A model generated the notes under the pieces. It did not search any database. It saw only the letters and a list, made by a program, of their open reading frames with translations, and was not told where the DNA came from. This document shows positions 7,447 to 17,790 of a stretch of 64,000 nt of DNA, one piece after another. This DNA is from Saprospiraceae bacterium (GTDB lineage Bacteria > Bacteroidota > Bacteroidia > Chitinophagales > Saprospiraceae). The position numbers and the translations under genes are program-made. The stretch spans positions 434,001 through 498,000 of the forward strand of contig JADKBV010000004.1 in the NCBI GenBank assembly GCA_016714895.1, given 5' to 3'. Each line of letters begins with the position of its first letter. Position 1 is the first letter of the stretch.

Positions 7447-10395
7447 ATGAAGTCATACATCATTTTCCTATTTTTGTTCTTTTGTTGTTTGGGTAGTTCC
7501 GTATCCGGACAGGCATACCTTCGTATGATTGAATCCGGAGAATATCGTTTGCAACAAATTCAGGAAAGTGCTGAAAATCATTTTAAAACAACGGACAGAG
7601 GCAAAGGCACCGGATATAAACAATTCAAAAGGTGGGAATACAATGCACTCCGGATGGCAGATGAAAACGGATATCTGAAGTCTGATACGTTTTACCTCAG
7701 GGAATGGGAAAAAATGAATTCAAAACTAAATGTTGGTAACAACCTGATTTTGAGAAACAATGATTTCTGGACAGAAATGGGACCGGATTATTATAGTTCT
7801 ACGACAAGTTGGAATCCCGGAGTGGGACGTCTTACTTCTTTTTTTATAGATCCCAAAAATGAAAAACACATCATAGCCGGTGCTGAAACCGGAGGAGTTT
7901 GGAAAACAACCAATGGTGCCATCTCATGGCGACCATTGATGGATTTTTTTTCCAATATTGCTGTGGAATGTGTGGTTATGGATCCCATAAACCAAAATAT
8001 TTATTATTTCGGGTCAACCGGAGGCAGAATCTATGTTTCACGTGATGAAGGAGATACCTGGACACAACTTGCCAATGCAGGATCGTCAAAAGTGAGAAAA
8101 ATTCTGATTCATCCGCAGAATACAAATATCATGTATGCCTGTACCCAAAATTCCGGTTTTTTCAGATCGGATGATGGTGGTGATTCATGGACCAAAATAA
8201 CGTCGGACGGACAGGCATACGATGCAGAATTTAAACCCGGCAATCCGAACACCGTTTACCTCTCCGGAACTGCAGTACACATTTCAGAAGACGGCGGACT
8301 TACTTTCAGAACGATCAATCAGGGTCAGGGAAACCGCGAATTGGTGAGAATCACCGGTCCCGACTCTCTGGTCAGAGACATCAGTGCTGTGGAAAACAGC
8401 TTCAATCCCGGTTACGTTTCTGTTCCCGTTTTTCCGGACTTTGTGACGGGAAAAGTAGTATTGTATATAGACAGTCTGAGCGGAAGTTCATTAGGTTGTG
8501 AAAACCCAAAAAATGGTGATTTATTTTCCGGAAATATAGTTTTGATAGAAAGGGGAACCTGTGCTTTTGCATCAAAAGTTGTGAAAGCCCAACAATACGG
8601 AGCTGCAGCTGTAATCGTAATGAACAGCATTGCGGGTGGAGGTGCCAGCAATATGGGCGGTGGTGATGGTTCAATCTCCATACCTGCTGTGATGATCAGT
8701 TTTGAAGATGGGGAAAAACTCAAAACAGAGTTGGAATCTCAAGAAATTACGGTCGTTTTGCAAAAAGCTTTTTACAGCGAAAATACGATGAAAAGTGGAC
8801 CGAAAATGATTGGAGTTTCTGAAGATGATCCAAACGTTTTATATGTTTTGGAAGCAAATAAAAATATTTTTAGTGCTTTGTTTAAATCTGTTGACAGCGG
8901 TGAAAATTTCACTAAGTTGGATCATGCGAATAAAAATTATTTTGGTTACGACATCAATGCCAATGATGACAGAGGGCAGGCACCCCGGAATATGGCGATT
9001 GCTGTTCATCCACAAAACGCTGATGAAGTACATATTGGCGGAATTTTGACTTTCAAATCAAACGATGGTGGTTTATCTTTTTCGCCAACCTCTGATTGGA
9101 TACCTGATAATGCCTATGATGCTAATATAGGGTATTGTCACGCTGATATATGTGATATGTCTTTTTACGGGGACAAACTGTACGTCTCTTCGGATGGTGG
9201 AATATTCAAAGCTGAAAATACTACAACCATAGATCTTGATTATTATGAAGACCTGACAACCGGTTTGGGAATCAGACAGTTTTACAAAATCGGAGTTTCA
9301 CAGACAACACCCGCTGTAATAACCGGTGGTTCGCAGGACAATGGCAGTTCGTGGTATTCAGAGTCCACCGGATGGTTGGATTGGTTGGGTGCAGACGGCA
9401 TGGAAGGATTTGTAGATAAAGACAATCCGTTGATTTTGTATGGTACCACTCAAAACGGTGGTTTGTACAGAAAAAATGAATTTGACGACATCAGCTATAT
9501 TGACAGACCCACCAATGAATCCGGCAACTGGGTAACACCTTTTGAACAGGATCCTGTTATTCCGGGCACCATTTACACAGGATTTGATGCAGTGTACAAA
9601 AGTAGCGATGAAGGAGAAACATGGTCTCAGATATCACAAATCTTTAGTGCTAAACTGAACCACCTTAAAATTGCACCTTCTGACAATAATTTTATGTATG
9701 CCGCACATGGCAGTAATTTGTTTAAAACCGTCACAGGTACCGGTAGCTGGATCAGACTTTCCGGATTTTCGGGAAATATCAATGATATTGCTATCCACCC
9801 TGAAAACCCTCAAAAAGTTGCCATTGTCACAACAGGCGGAGAAAAAGTGTACGTATCAGAGAACGGAGGCATTACATGGTTATCTTTCAGAAAAAATCTG
9901 CCAAATTTTACAGCGCTTTCGGTAGCTTGGCATGGAGACAATACTGATGGATTATATATAGGAATGAATTATGGTATTTTTTACATCGACAATACCTACG
10001 AAGAATGGATACCGTTTTTCAACAACCTGCCTAACGTCATCATCAATGAATTGGAAATCAATCGGGCGGAAGGCAAAATTTATGCTGCAACTTATGGACG
10101 TGGATTGTGGGTTTCGCCGGTATATGATAAATCCACCAAAACGACAGATCAAAACGATGTTGCACAAATATCTGTTTTACCCAATCCTGCCCATGAAAAA
10201 ATAGCAGTTCACACATCCATAAATGATCCGGCAGATATTTCTGTGTTTAATAACGAAGGAAAAATGGTGATTTATCTTAAAAAAGTATTGACGCACCATC
10301 ATAATGTGGATATTTCAGGACTTAATGCCGGCGTATATTACCTTCGGATAAATCATCAATCAGGAGTTTATACCACAAAATTTGTGAAATTGTAG
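7447..10395 (+). CDS. Secreted sortilin/BNR-type beta-propeller protein with PA domain and T9SS sorting domain
   Basis: The product has 982 residues and begins with a signal peptide (MKSYIIFLFLFFCCLG). Repeated SxDxGxTW-type motifs, such as SRDEGDTW and SDDGGDSW, mark VPS10/BNR-like beta-propeller blades through most of its length. A protease-associated (PA) domain is inserted around residues 350-430, visible as IVLIERGTCAFASKVVKAQ. The last 80 or so residues (from SVLPNPAHEK to KFVKL) form a type A T9SS sorting domain, so the protein should cross the outer membrane by T9SS and be attached at the cell surface or released. No catalytic motif is evident; binding or adhesion is an inference. Confidence 0.9.
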   Translation: MKSYIIFLFLFFCCLGSSVSGQAYLRMIESGEYRLQQIQESAENHFKTTDRGKGTGYKQFKRWEYNALRMADENGYLKSDTFYLREWEKMNSKLNVGNNLILRNNDFWTEMGPDYYSSTTSWNPGVGRLTSFFIDPKNEKHIIAGAETGGVWKTTNGAISWRPLMDFFSNIAVECVVMDPINQNIYYFGSTGGRIYVSRDEGDTWTQLANAGSSKVRKILIHPQNTNIMYACTQNSGFFRSDDGGDSWTKITSDGQAYDAEFKPGNPNTVYLSGTAVHISEDGGLTFRTINQGQGNRELVRITGPDSLVRDISAVENSFNPGYVSVPVFPDFVTGKVVLYIDSLSGSSLGCENPKNGDLFSGNIVLIERGTCAFASKVVKAQQYGAAAVIVMNSIAGGGASNMGGGDGSISIPAVMISFEDGEKLKTELESQEITVVLQKAFYSENTMKSGPKMIGVSEDDPNVLYVLEANKNIFSALFKSVDSGENFTKLDHANKNYFGYDINANDDRGQAPRNMAIAVHPQNADEVHIGGILTFKSNDGGLSFSPTSDWIPDNAYDANIGYCHADICDMSFYGDKLYVSSDGGIFKAENTTTIDLDYYEDLTTGLGIRQFYKIGVSQTTPAVITGGSQDNGSSWYSESTGWLDWLGADGMEGFVDKDNPLILYGTTQNGGLYRKNEFDDISYIDRPTNESGNWVTPFEQDPVIPGTIYTGFDAVYKSSDEGETWSQISQIFSAKLNHLKIAPSDNNFMYAAHGSNLFKTVTGTGSWIRLSGFSGNINDIAIHPENPQKVAIVTTGGEKVYVSENGGITWLSFRKNLPNFTALSVAWHGDNTDGLYIGMNYGIFYIDNTYEEWIPFFNNLPNVIINELEINRAEGKIYAATYGRGLWVSPVYDKSTKTTDQNDVAQISVLPNPAHEKIAVHTSINDPADISVFNNEGKMVIYLKKVLTHHHNVDISGLNAGVYYLRINHQSGVYTTKFVKL

Positions 10396-10432
10396 GTCTG
10401 AAAACCAGATTCTTCAACGGGTTATTTATGGC

Positions 10433-11197
10433 TCAGATAAGATAACCTCCATCAGCTACGTATTCACCACCGGTGCAGTATGACGATGCATCTGAAGCCA
10501 GAAAAACGGCCAATCCGGCTATTTCTTCAGGTTCAGCCATTCTTTGTAAAGGAAGTTGTGCTGTCCAGGATTTCAAAAAGTTTTCATTTTGCCATATAGC
10601 CGCGCTGAATTTGGTTTTTATCAGCCCCGGCAAAATGGCATTTACCCGAATATTGTATTTGCCCCATTCTTTTGCCTGCGTTTTGGACAACATGCTTAAA
10701 GCTGCTTTACTGACACTGTATAAGGCCAAACCCGGACTTGGTTTTCTGCTTTCGACAGAACTGATGTGGATGACAGATCCACCGGTTTTTTGCATATGTG
10801 GAAAAACGTCATTGCTTAATAAAAAAGCAGCTTTGACATTTACGTCCATAATTTTGTCAAAAAGAGTCTCATTTTGTTCGTGAATGGAGCCAAAAGCCGG
10901 ATTAATAGCGGCATTATTGATTAATACATCAATTTTTTTCATTTTTTCGACAGCAAAAGAAACGAGATGTTTTCGGTCCGCTTCCATACCCACATGACAT
11001 TTTGTATAAAAAAGATTGGGATGGGATATATGTTGGTCAACTTTGGCTAGTTCTTCTTCATTTCTACCGGAAATCAATACTTTAGCACCGGCCTGTAAAC
11101 ACATAGTTGCTATGGACAAACCTATTCCTTTACTCGATCCGGTGATGATGACTGCTTTATCCTGAAGACTGATTACCGGTGTTGTGTTGTTATTCAT
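10433..11197 (-). CDS. SDR-family NAD(P)-dependent oxidoreductase
   Basis: The 254 residues carry the classical short-chain dehydrogenase features: TGSSKGIG for the cofactor near residue 20, NNAA near 92, the catalytic Ser in HISSVES and YSVSK as the catalytic Tyr/Lys pair. The substrate is not readable. The gene overlaps the upstream DinB gene by 8 bases, so the two are probably translated together. Confidence 0.92.
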   Translation of the reverse strand: MNNNTTPVISLQDKAVIITGSSKGIGLSIATMCLQAGAKVLISGRNEEELAKVDQHISHPNLFYTKCHVGMEADRKHLVSFAVEKMKKIDVLINNAAINPAFGSIHEQNETLFDKIMDVNVKAAFLLSNDVFPHMQKTGGSVIHISSVESRKPSPGLALYSVSKAALSMLSKTQAKEWGKYNIRVNAILPGLIKTKFSAAIWQNENFLKSWTAQLPLQRMAEPEEIAGLAVFLASDASSYCTGGEYVADGGYLI

Positions 11198-11711
11198 TGA
11201 TTTCCAGATTTAAATGGCCGTAATAAAACGTTTGTTTATTGGTGAGTTGTTTTGTAAGTAACGTGATCTGACCTGTGTGATAAGAAAAATGTTCTATAAC
11301 ATGTATCACAATGGATAAACCCGTTTCTTCAAAAACCTGCACTTTTTTTACTTCAGTCAGTGTTTGTTCATTGAGATTCTGTATGACAGGTTCCATGTCT
11401 TTTTCCAGGGTATCCAGCAACATGATAAGTTGATTTTTTGAAAGATTTTTTTGAGGTTCAAACTCTGAAGACCTGTTGCGAAAATCGGGATTTTGTCCCA
11501 GACCTGAAATAATCCATTGGCGGGCATTTCCTTCCAGATGCAGAATGAGATTGCCGATACTGTTGACATTTTCATTATGGCGGTACCAAAGATGTGTATC
11601 ATCTATCATGGACAGACATTTTTTAATTCTGCTTATTGATTCTTCACAAACTCTGCGGAAAAATTCCTTTTTAATTTCGGAAATGAGTTGGGTTTCATTT
11701 GACATAATCAT
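11190..11711 (-). CDS. DinB/YfiT-like four-helix protein
   Basis: This is a 173-residue member of the DinB superfamily, a four-helix bundle that usually binds a metal with three histidines. Candidate ligands are in HLEGN near residue 60 and in HVIEHFSYH near 138-146. Family members include thiol-dependent S-transferases that use bacillithiol, and this organism makes bacillithiol (BshA at 33,893). A second ATG at 11705 is an equally good start. It overlaps the SDR gene and lies 34 bases after trkH. Confidence 0.85.
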   Translation of the reverse strand: MIMSNETQLISEIKKEFFRRVCEESISRIKKCLSMIDDTHLWYRHNENVNSIGNLILHLEGNARQWIISGLGQNPDFRNRSSEFEPQKNLSKNQLIMLLDTLEKDMEPVIQNLNEQTLTEVKKVQVFEETGLSIVIHVIEHFSYHTGQITLLTKQLTNKQTFYYGHLNLEINE

Positions 11712-11745
11712 CGTTTTTACCCATTAATTATATATTATAATAAAT

Positions 11746-13200
11746 CTAATTTGTTCTCCAGAAAGATCGGGAAAACAAAATCAATATAGTAAATAATTCC
11801 AATCTTCCGATGATCATCAGAAAACTACACGTCCATTTGGCCAGATCGGGAAAATTACCAAAATTGTAAGGCGGACCTACCAATCCTATCCCCGGCCCGA
11901 CATTTCCCAAAGTAGTTGCTACCATACTTAAGGATGTCGGCATGTCGATTCCCAAAAACATCATAATCAGACTACCAAGTACTATCACCATCAAATATAC
12001 CAACAAAAATACCAAAATATGGGTCAATATTCTGGGTGGTACAATCTCTTTATTAATTTTGAGCCTTATGATCGCTCTGGGATGCAATATCCTCCTGAAT
12101 TCCAAAAATGTGTTTTTAACAAAAACTGTATGTCTGATGATTTTTATGCCTCCGGCCGTTGACCCGGCACATGCCCCTGAAAATAAAAGCAGGAAAAAAA
12201 TCATCGTAATCCCGTTTCCCCAGGTTGTGTAATCATAGGTAATAAATCCCGTTGTTGAGACAATACTTGCAAACTGGAACAAGGTATCTCTGAAGTTTTT
12301 TTCAAGATCACCGGCATGAAGAAAGTGAACCAATGAAGTGATGATTAATGTAGTTGTAATGATAAAATACAGGTAATATCTGAATTCATCATTGTACCAC
12401 ATTTTTTTAAAATATCTTTTATAACCAAAATACAATACGGTAAAATTTGTCCCTGAAATGAGCATAAATATGGCAATGGTATAATGAATTGCCGCAGAAT
12501 CATAAAAAGCCACACTCGTATTTTTTGTACTGAATCCACCTGTTGAAATGGTCGCAAAGGCATGATTGATGCTGTCAAACAAGGTCATTCCTTCGACCCA
12601 TAATAACACAATCAAAACCAGGGTTATACCAAAATACAATAACCAAAGTCGTTTTGCCGTCTCTTTGATTCTGGGGTGGAGTTTATCCGCAGTCGGCCCC
12701 GGCGATTCAGCGACAAACAACTCAATCCCACCTATACCCAGCAGCGGAAATAGTGCAATGGTGAGAACGACAATTCCCATTCCTCCGATCCATTGGGACA
12801 GACTCCTCCAAAGAAGAATACCATTCGGAAGGGCTTCAATATCACTGAAAATAGATGCCCCGGTTGTGGTAAGACCTGAAACAGATTCAAACACCGCATC
12901 GGTAAAAAATGGTGTTGCTCCGGAAAAATAATAAGGCAAAGCACCAAAAACACTCATAAATAGCCATGCCAAAGCTACAATGAGATATCCCTCTTTTTTA
13001 TTTACCTGGGCACTGCTTCTGAATTTGTATGTCCATAACAATACCCCAAAAAAGAAGGTTAGCAGACCAGCTTTTATGATAGGTTCGCTATCATTTCCTC
13101 CGTAATAAACCGCAACTCCGCCACAAAATAATATGGACAACCCGAAAATGATCATCAGGACACCTAATACATTGGAAATGGGTTGTAGATTAAACTGCAT
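11746..13200 (-). CDS. trkH: Trk-type potassium uptake protein TrkH
   Basis: This is a polytopic inner-membrane potassium transporter of 484 residues, close to the family length. It has four pore-loop repeats, seen for example in SGLTTTGASIF, ISTGGFSTKN, VSTTGFITYD and LGNVGPGIG, each supplying the selectivity-filter glycine. It starts 9 bases after trkA, so the two form the complete Trk system of membrane pore plus cytoplasmic gating protein. Confidence 0.95.
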   Translation of the reverse strand: MQFNLQPISNVLGVLMIIFGLSILFCGGVAVYYGGNDSEPIIKAGLLTFFFGVLLWTYKFRSSAQVNKKEGYLIVALAWLFMSVFGALPYYFSGATPFFTDAVFESVSGLTTTGASIFSDIEALPNGILLWRSLSQWIGGMGIVVLTIALFPLLGIGGIELFVAESPGPTADKLHPRIKETAKRLWLLYFGITLVLIVLLWVEGMTLFDSINHAFATISTGGFSTKNTSVAFYDSAAIHYTIAIFMLISGTNFTVLYFGYKRYFKKMWYNDEFRYYLYFIITTTLIITSLVHFLHAGDLEKNFRDTLFQFASIVSTTGFITYDYTTWGNGITMIFFLLLFSGACAGSTAGGIKIIRHTVFVKNTFLEFRRILHPRAIIRLKINKEIVPPRILTHILVFLLVYLMVIVLGSLIMMFLGIDMPTSLSMVATTLGNVGPGIGLVGPPYNFGNFPDLAKWTCSFLMIIGRLELFTILILFSRSFWRTN

Positions 13201-13209
13201 TCATTATGT

Positions 13210-14550
13210 TTACCTGAATAAATCTTCCACTTTTTTTAACGCATCCGGCAAGGCTAAAACAATCACTTTGTCATGAAGATTCAATACAAAATCACCTGTC
13301 GGAATAAAATACTGATTGTCTCTGATCACACTTCCGATGATGGCATTTTCCGGAAACCTCAGATTTCTTAATGTATTTTTTGTCACTTGACTTTCTTGTT
13401 GAATCACGTATTCAATAACTTCAGCATTTACACCATGTAATGAGGCGATCGCTTCAATTTTACCTTTTCTGACAAATCTGAAGATATAATTTGCTGCAAT
13501 CAGTTTTTTATTGATTATCGTGTCCACACCGATATTTTGCGATATGTGTATATATTCCATATTGTCCACAAGTGCAATGGTTCTTTTGACACCTTCTTTG
13601 TCTGCCATAAGACATGAAATGATATTGATTTCTGAGTCCTGTGTTAAAGCAATCAAAGCATCCATATCTGCCAGCCCTTCCTCTCTTAAGAGTTCAATAT
13701 TAGAGGGATCCCCTTTGATGACCAAAACGTTTTGAAACTCATTTACCAGACGTTTACAGATTGATTCATTTTTTTCGACTATCGTAATGTGGTAATCATC
13801 TTCAAGCAACTTTCCGACCTGAATCGAAACTTCGTTACCTCCCAGAATCATCAGCTTTTTTATTTTGTTGTCTGACTGTGTTCCAATAGCACACAAAAGA
13901 CTTTCAATCTCTTTGGTTTCAATCAAAAAATAGATGTGGTCACCTTTTTGGATTTTTATCGGATTTCTGGGCAGAATGGTGACATTACCACGCAGGATGG
14001 CAATCGGATTATATTTAGTTCCTTTTATGGTTTTTATTTCTTCAATAGATAATCCGATGTAAGGAGAGTCTTCTTTGATGCTGATACCAATAAGGGACAA
14101 TTTGCCGTTTTCAAATTCAAAACTATCTGTGACTTTACCCACTTTAATAAGTCTCGAAATTTCCTGTGCTGCGAGATTGGACGGCGAAATGATTTTATCT
14201 ACTCCTAATTGCCTGAAAGTGTCTCTAAATGCATCCCTTAAGTTGGACACTTTATTAATTCTGGCTATAGTTTGTTTACATCCAAGGTTTTTAGCCAGAA
14301 TACAAGCAACTATATTATCATTTTCCAAGGTAGTTACGGCTAGAAAAATAGTTGCTGACGATACCCTGGCAATCTCAAGAATCTCCAATGACGTTGCATC
14401 ACCAAGGACCGTAATTACATCAAGATGTGTATTGGCATATTCCAAAACATCATGGTTAGAATCTATAAGCACAATATCATGTTGTGCAAATGATAGCAAC
14501 TTTGCTAAGTGAAAGCCTATACCGCCGGCTCCAGCTATGACAATTTTCAT
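13210..14550 (-). CDS. trkA: Trk system potassium transporter TrkA
   Basis: The 446-residue cytoplasmic regulator contains two tandem RCK modules. The first nucleotide-binding fold starts at residue 1 (IVIAGAGGIGFHLAKLL) and the second near residue 230 (LMILGGNEVSIQVGKLL); each is followed by a TrkA-C ligand-binding domain. It binds NAD(H) or ATP and gates TrkH, which is encoded directly downstream. A TAnnTTTG promoter element lies about 35 bases upstream. Confidence 0.95.
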   Translation of the reverse strand: MKIVIAGAGGIGFHLAKLLSFAQHDIVLIDSNHDVLEYANTHLDVITVLGDATSLEILEIARVSSATIFLAVTTLENDNIVACILAKNLGCKQTIARINKVSNLRDAFRDTFRQLGVDKIISPSNLAAQEISRLIKVGKVTDSFEFENGKLSLIGISIKEDSPYIGLSIEEIKTIKGTKYNPIAILRGNVTILPRNPIKIQKGDHIYFLIETKEIESLLCAIGTQSDNKIKKLMILGGNEVSIQVGKLLEDDYHITIVEKNESICKRLVNEFQNVLVIKGDPSNIELLREEGLADMDALIALTQDSEINIISCLMADKEGVKRTIALVDNMEYIHISQNIGVDTIINKKLIAANYIFRFVRKGKIEAIASLHGVNAEVIEYVIQQESQVTKNTLRNLRFPENAIIGSVIRDNQYFIPTGDFVLNLHDKVIVLALPDALKKVEDLFR

Positions 14551-14581
14551 TTTACTTGCTTAGGTAAAAAAATAAGCACGG

Positions 14582-14589
14582 CAAATTTA
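14582..14589 (-). promoter_or_regulatory. -7 element TAAATTTG upstream of trkA
   Basis: On the minus strand TAAATTTG matches the Bacteroidota TAnnTTTG consensus and would start transcription about 25 bases before the trkA ATG. I do not see a clear TTTG at -33. Confidence 0.45.
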
Positions 14590-14933
14590 GGACTATTTTG
14601 TACAGTAGTTGTTAATAAATACCAAACTAATATCTGATACCGGAAATGCCTTTCATTTTGAATAATATTTAATTTGTTTTTTTTGATTAACCATATATAA
14701 AAAACCCGACAAGTCCTCACTTTCTGATGGAATAAACTTCCGGATTTGTCATAAAACTCATCAACTAAAAATTAACTTCGACAAAACCACCTGAACAATC
14801 CTTCAAAAAACGATTTGAAACTTTCATTCTTTTCACGTTTATAAAGTCAGGATTGAAAATAATTTTTATATTCCGATAAATCATTTTTATTTTGCAACCG
14901 TTTTGGTACAATCAATTGAATCTTTTATCCGTT
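14590..14933. other. Intergenic region, nothing clear
   Basis: This AT-rich spacer separates the divergent trkA and YwqK-like genes. I see no gene, terminator or strong repeat in it. An open frame that begins at 14,892 uses a TTG and is better started at the ATG at 14,934. Confidence 0.5.
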
Positions 14934-15575
14934 ATGGTAAACAAAACATGTCCAGTGAATTTTAACATAGTCAGCCTTTTTGCCTGTTTATTCCTGCTTT
15001 TTTCATGCGGCACAAAAACAGAAAAAACATTTCACGAAAACGGTCAATTGATGGAGTCTTTTGCCGTTGACAAAAATGGTATAAAAAACGGTACATACGA
15101 AGCATTTTATGACGACGGCGTGTTGTATGAAAAAGCCACCTATAAAGAGGGTAAACTTATCGGAAAAAGAATCTTACACTTCACAAACGGACAACCTGAA
15201 ATCGTGGAACATTATAATGAAAAGGGAGAACTCGACGGCCCATACATTACGTACTACAAAAACGGTCAGATTAAAGCTGAAAAAACGTATAAAAAGAATA
15301 AACTTGAGGGAAAAGTTCTGGTGTATTATGAAAACGGAAAACTTTTTGAAGAGGTTTATTTTAAAGACAGTCAGGAAAATGGTCCTTTTACAGAATATTT
15401 TGAAAATGGAAAAGTCCAATGGAAAGGTACCTACCTGAACGGTCCTAACGAATTTGGTGAATTAGAAGAATTTGACAGCACCGGTATCCTCATCAAAAAA
15501 ATGATGTGTGATAGTTTTGCCATCTGCAGATCAACCTGGAAAATCGAAAACTACGATCAAAAATATAAACAATGA
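14934..15575 (+). CDS. YwqK-like MORN-repeat lipoprotein
   Basis: The lipoprotein signal peptide ends in LLFSCG. About seven repeats of the type NGxxxxxxxY follow (NGQLMESF, NGTYEAFY, NGQPEIVEHY and so on), which are MORN/YwqK-type beta-hairpin repeats of about 22 residues. In the databases such proteins are often called toxin-antitoxin system YwqK family antitoxin, a label for which nothing here gives support. The start at 14,934 gives a normal signal peptide. Its stop overlaps the porQ start by 4 bases (ATGA), so the two are co-translated and an envelope or T9SS-related role is possible. Confidence 0.85.
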   Translation: MVNKTCPVNFNIVSLFACLFLLFSCGTKTEKTFHENGQLMESFAVDKNGIKNGTYEAFYDDGVLYEKATYKEGKLIGKRILHFTNGQPEIVEHYNEKGELDGPYITYYKNGQIKAEKTYKKNKLEGKVLVYYENGKLFEEVYFKDSQENGPFTEYFENGKVQWKGTYLNGPNEFGELEEFDSTGILIKKMMCDSFAICRSTWKIENYDQKYKQ

Positions 15576-16621
15576 TCCGGACTTTAACCCTTCTTTTTAT
15601 CATTATTGCCGTACATAATGTTTACGCTCAGGAGACCGGTGGTCGTTATACCTTTCAGTTTCTCAGCCTTCCGAACAGCGCAAGAATCACATCTCTGGCC
15701 GGAAGTCTGATCACCGTCCAGGATGATGACGTGACGCTGGGTTATGTGAATCCTGCCGCTTTAAATCCTTTAAATCACGGCCATGTCAGTGTGTCCCATC
15801 AGTTTCATTTTGCAGATATTCAACATACCTATGCTGCTTATGGACATCATTTAAAAAAATGGGGAATCAACAGTCATGTCGGCTTTCACCATTTTGACTA
15901 CGGACAATTTAATTATGGTAATGAGATCGGACAGCAAGAAGGTAGTTTTGGCGCTGCAGAAACAGCATTTGTACTGGGTGCTTCTAAAATTATTGAAAAT
16001 AAATTGTCGGTCGGTGTCAATCTGAAAAATGTTTTTAGCTCTTTTGAATCTTACAATGCCTACGGCCTTGCTGCGGATATCGGAGCCATTTATAAACTTG
16101 ACAGTGCTCATACAGCTATTGGACTAGTGATCAGAAATATCGGGGGAGAAATCACCTCATTTAATTCCGAAAATAAAATAGCCCCCTTAGACATTCAGCT
16201 TGCATATTCAAAAAGACTCAAATATCTTCCGTTCAGGTTTTCAATCATCTTTCAGAATTTACAAAACTGGGGGGTTCGGTATGACGACCCCAATAAAGTC
16301 CAGAATTCAAATCTATTCGGTGAAGAAGAAGAACAAACATCTTTTCAGGTAGGTTTGGATAACTTTTTCAGACATTTTGCCCTGAACGGTGAGTTTTTGT
16401 TGGGAAAATCTCAGAACCTACGTATCCGGGGAGGTTACAATCATTTGAGACGAAAGGAACTTTCACTTCAGTCTCTACGGAGTTTGGCAGGATTTTCTAT
16501 GGGTTTGGGCATAAAAATCAGTTATTTCAAACTTGACTATGGTATTGCCTACCACCATGTTGCGGGTGCCACCCATCATTTAAGTCTGGGAGCCAATATA
16601 TTCCGGTTTAAAAAGTTATAA
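15572..16621 (+). CDS. porQ: Type IX secretion system protein PorQ
   Basis: PorQ is an outer-membrane beta-barrel of the PorV/FadL-like family, needed for T9SS cargo processing alongside PorU, PorV and PorZ. The protein has 349 residues, a signal peptide (MIRTLTLLFIIIAVHNVYA) and the family N-terminus FLSLPNSARITSLAG followed by GYVNPAALNP. The rest consists of alternating amphipathic strands ending in LGANIFRFKKL. It agrees with the T9SS cargo proteins at 7,447 and 25,574. The assignment rests on family memory, not on a search. Confidence 0.85.
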   Translation: MIRTLTLLFIIIAVHNVYAQETGGRYTFQFLSLPNSARITSLAGSLITVQDDDVTLGYVNPAALNPLNHGHVSVSHQFHFADIQHTYAAYGHHLKKWGINSHVGFHHFDYGQFNYGNEIGQQEGSFGAAETAFVLGASKIIENKLSVGVNLKNVFSSFESYNAYGLAADIGAIYKLDSAHTAIGLVIRNIGGEITSFNSENKIAPLDIQLAYSKRLKYLPFRFSIIFQNLQNWGVRYDDPNKVQNSNLFGEEEEQTSFQVGLDNFFRHFALNGEFLLGKSQNLRIRGGYNHLRRKELSLQSLRSLAGFSMGLGIKISYFKLDYGIAYHHVAGATHHLSLGANIFRFKKL

Positions 16622-16638
16622 TGGGTATTATTCTAAAA

Positions 16639-17661
16639 TTATTCCGGATCAGAAATAATGATATTATTTTCGTGTAAATAACGGTAGATTTCTAATAAGA
16701 GCTGATGTTGTTCATAAGATGAATCCACTTCGTCTTTGATTCGGTATTCCATGGTCAAAACTACTGTGGTGGCCCCAATTGAGGATATCAATACTTTCCC
16801 GCTTTTGACTATAACAGAAGGATTGTTGTTCAGTATATTTTCAATTTCAAAACATACTTTTTTTACCATATCCGGCTCATTATTCCGGGACAGACTTATT
16901 TTTGTTTCTACTTTTTTGTCTTTTAATCTGGAAATATTAATGATGGTTCTGTCGGAAAACAAAGTGTTTGGCATGGTAATCAACATTCCGTCCACACCTC
17001 TTAATTTGGTACTCCGAAGACCAATATCTTCCACGATACCTTCAAAAGAATCAACTTTTATTTTTTCTCCTATCCTGAATGGTTTGTCAAACAGAATAAT
17101 TAAACCCCCGATCATGTTTTTAACTGTATCCTGTGATGCCAAAGCAACTGCCAAACCACCTATACCCAGTCCTGCAAGAAGAGCACCTACATCCATACCC
17201 GCATTGTTGAGTCCGGTAATGATACCCAAAGCCCAGATCAAAATGGTAACCATTCTGATCAACACCGGAGAAAACCTTTCCATCTCCGAAACTTCGTTTC
17301 GCGTTTGATTTTTCAGAAATTCTTCTATAAGTGTACTAATTAATCGCGAAAAAAACCAGGTGATTACAAAAACAGTTGCCAATATAAAACCACGCTGAAT
17401 TCTTTCATAAACCATTATATCAAACTCCAGAAAGGTGAACGCTATTCTGAAACCAAACAGGATAATACCAATCATAATGATCGGACCTGAACGTGTCAGA
17501 ATCAGATCATCCAGACTGGTTTTTGTCCTTTTGGTCCAACGTTGAACAAATAATCTTAAAATCCGGTAAACGATTTTTGACATCAAGAAGGAAAAAACGA
17601 CTACACATACTGCAATCAGCCAGTTTTCAGTCGTATTGCCAAGAAATGTATTTGTCAACAT
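16639..17661 (-). CDS. Small-conductance mechanosensitive channel (MscS family)
   Basis: This 340-residue inner-membrane protein has about three to four N-terminal helices and the MscS pore helix near residues 155-180 (AGLGIGGLAVALASQDTVKN). The cytoplasmic beta domain follows, with the signature FDKPFRIGEKI, DSFEGIVEDIGLRSTKLR and MPNTLF. It opens under membrane tension to release solutes in osmotic downshift. It is transcribed divergently from asnB with a 322-base shared upstream region. Confidence 0.93.
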   Translation of the reverse strand: MLTNTFLGNTTENWLIAVCVVVFSFLMSKIVYRILRLFVQRWTKRTKTSLDDLILTRSGPIIMIGIILFGFRIAFTFLEFDIMVYERIQRGFILATVFVITWFFSRLISTLIEEFLKNQTRNEVSEMERFSPVLIRMVTILIWALGIITGLNNAGMDVGALLAGLGIGGLAVALASQDTVKNMIGGLIILFDKPFRIGEKIKVDSFEGIVEDIGLRSTKLRGVDGMLITMPNTLFSDRTIINISRLKDKKVETKISLSRNNEPDMVKKVCFEIENILNNNPSVIVKSGKVLISSIGATTVVLTMEYRIKDEVDSSYEQHQLLLEIYRYLHENNIIISDPE

Positions 17662-17790
17662 TGTATTTTTATGGCGAAGGTATCATTCCTGATTAACAAA
17701 ATTTTCATTTGTGTAATTTTTATTTTCCATATTTCATGTCCCTTTATTTATGACAAATTTTCCCATTCTATATTATAGCTAAAGATCATT

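Noticed and set aside
14934..15575. Antitoxin of a toxin-antitoxin pair
   Set aside because: The YwqK family name suggests it, but the protein is a lipoprotein overlapping porQ, and no toxin gene is present.
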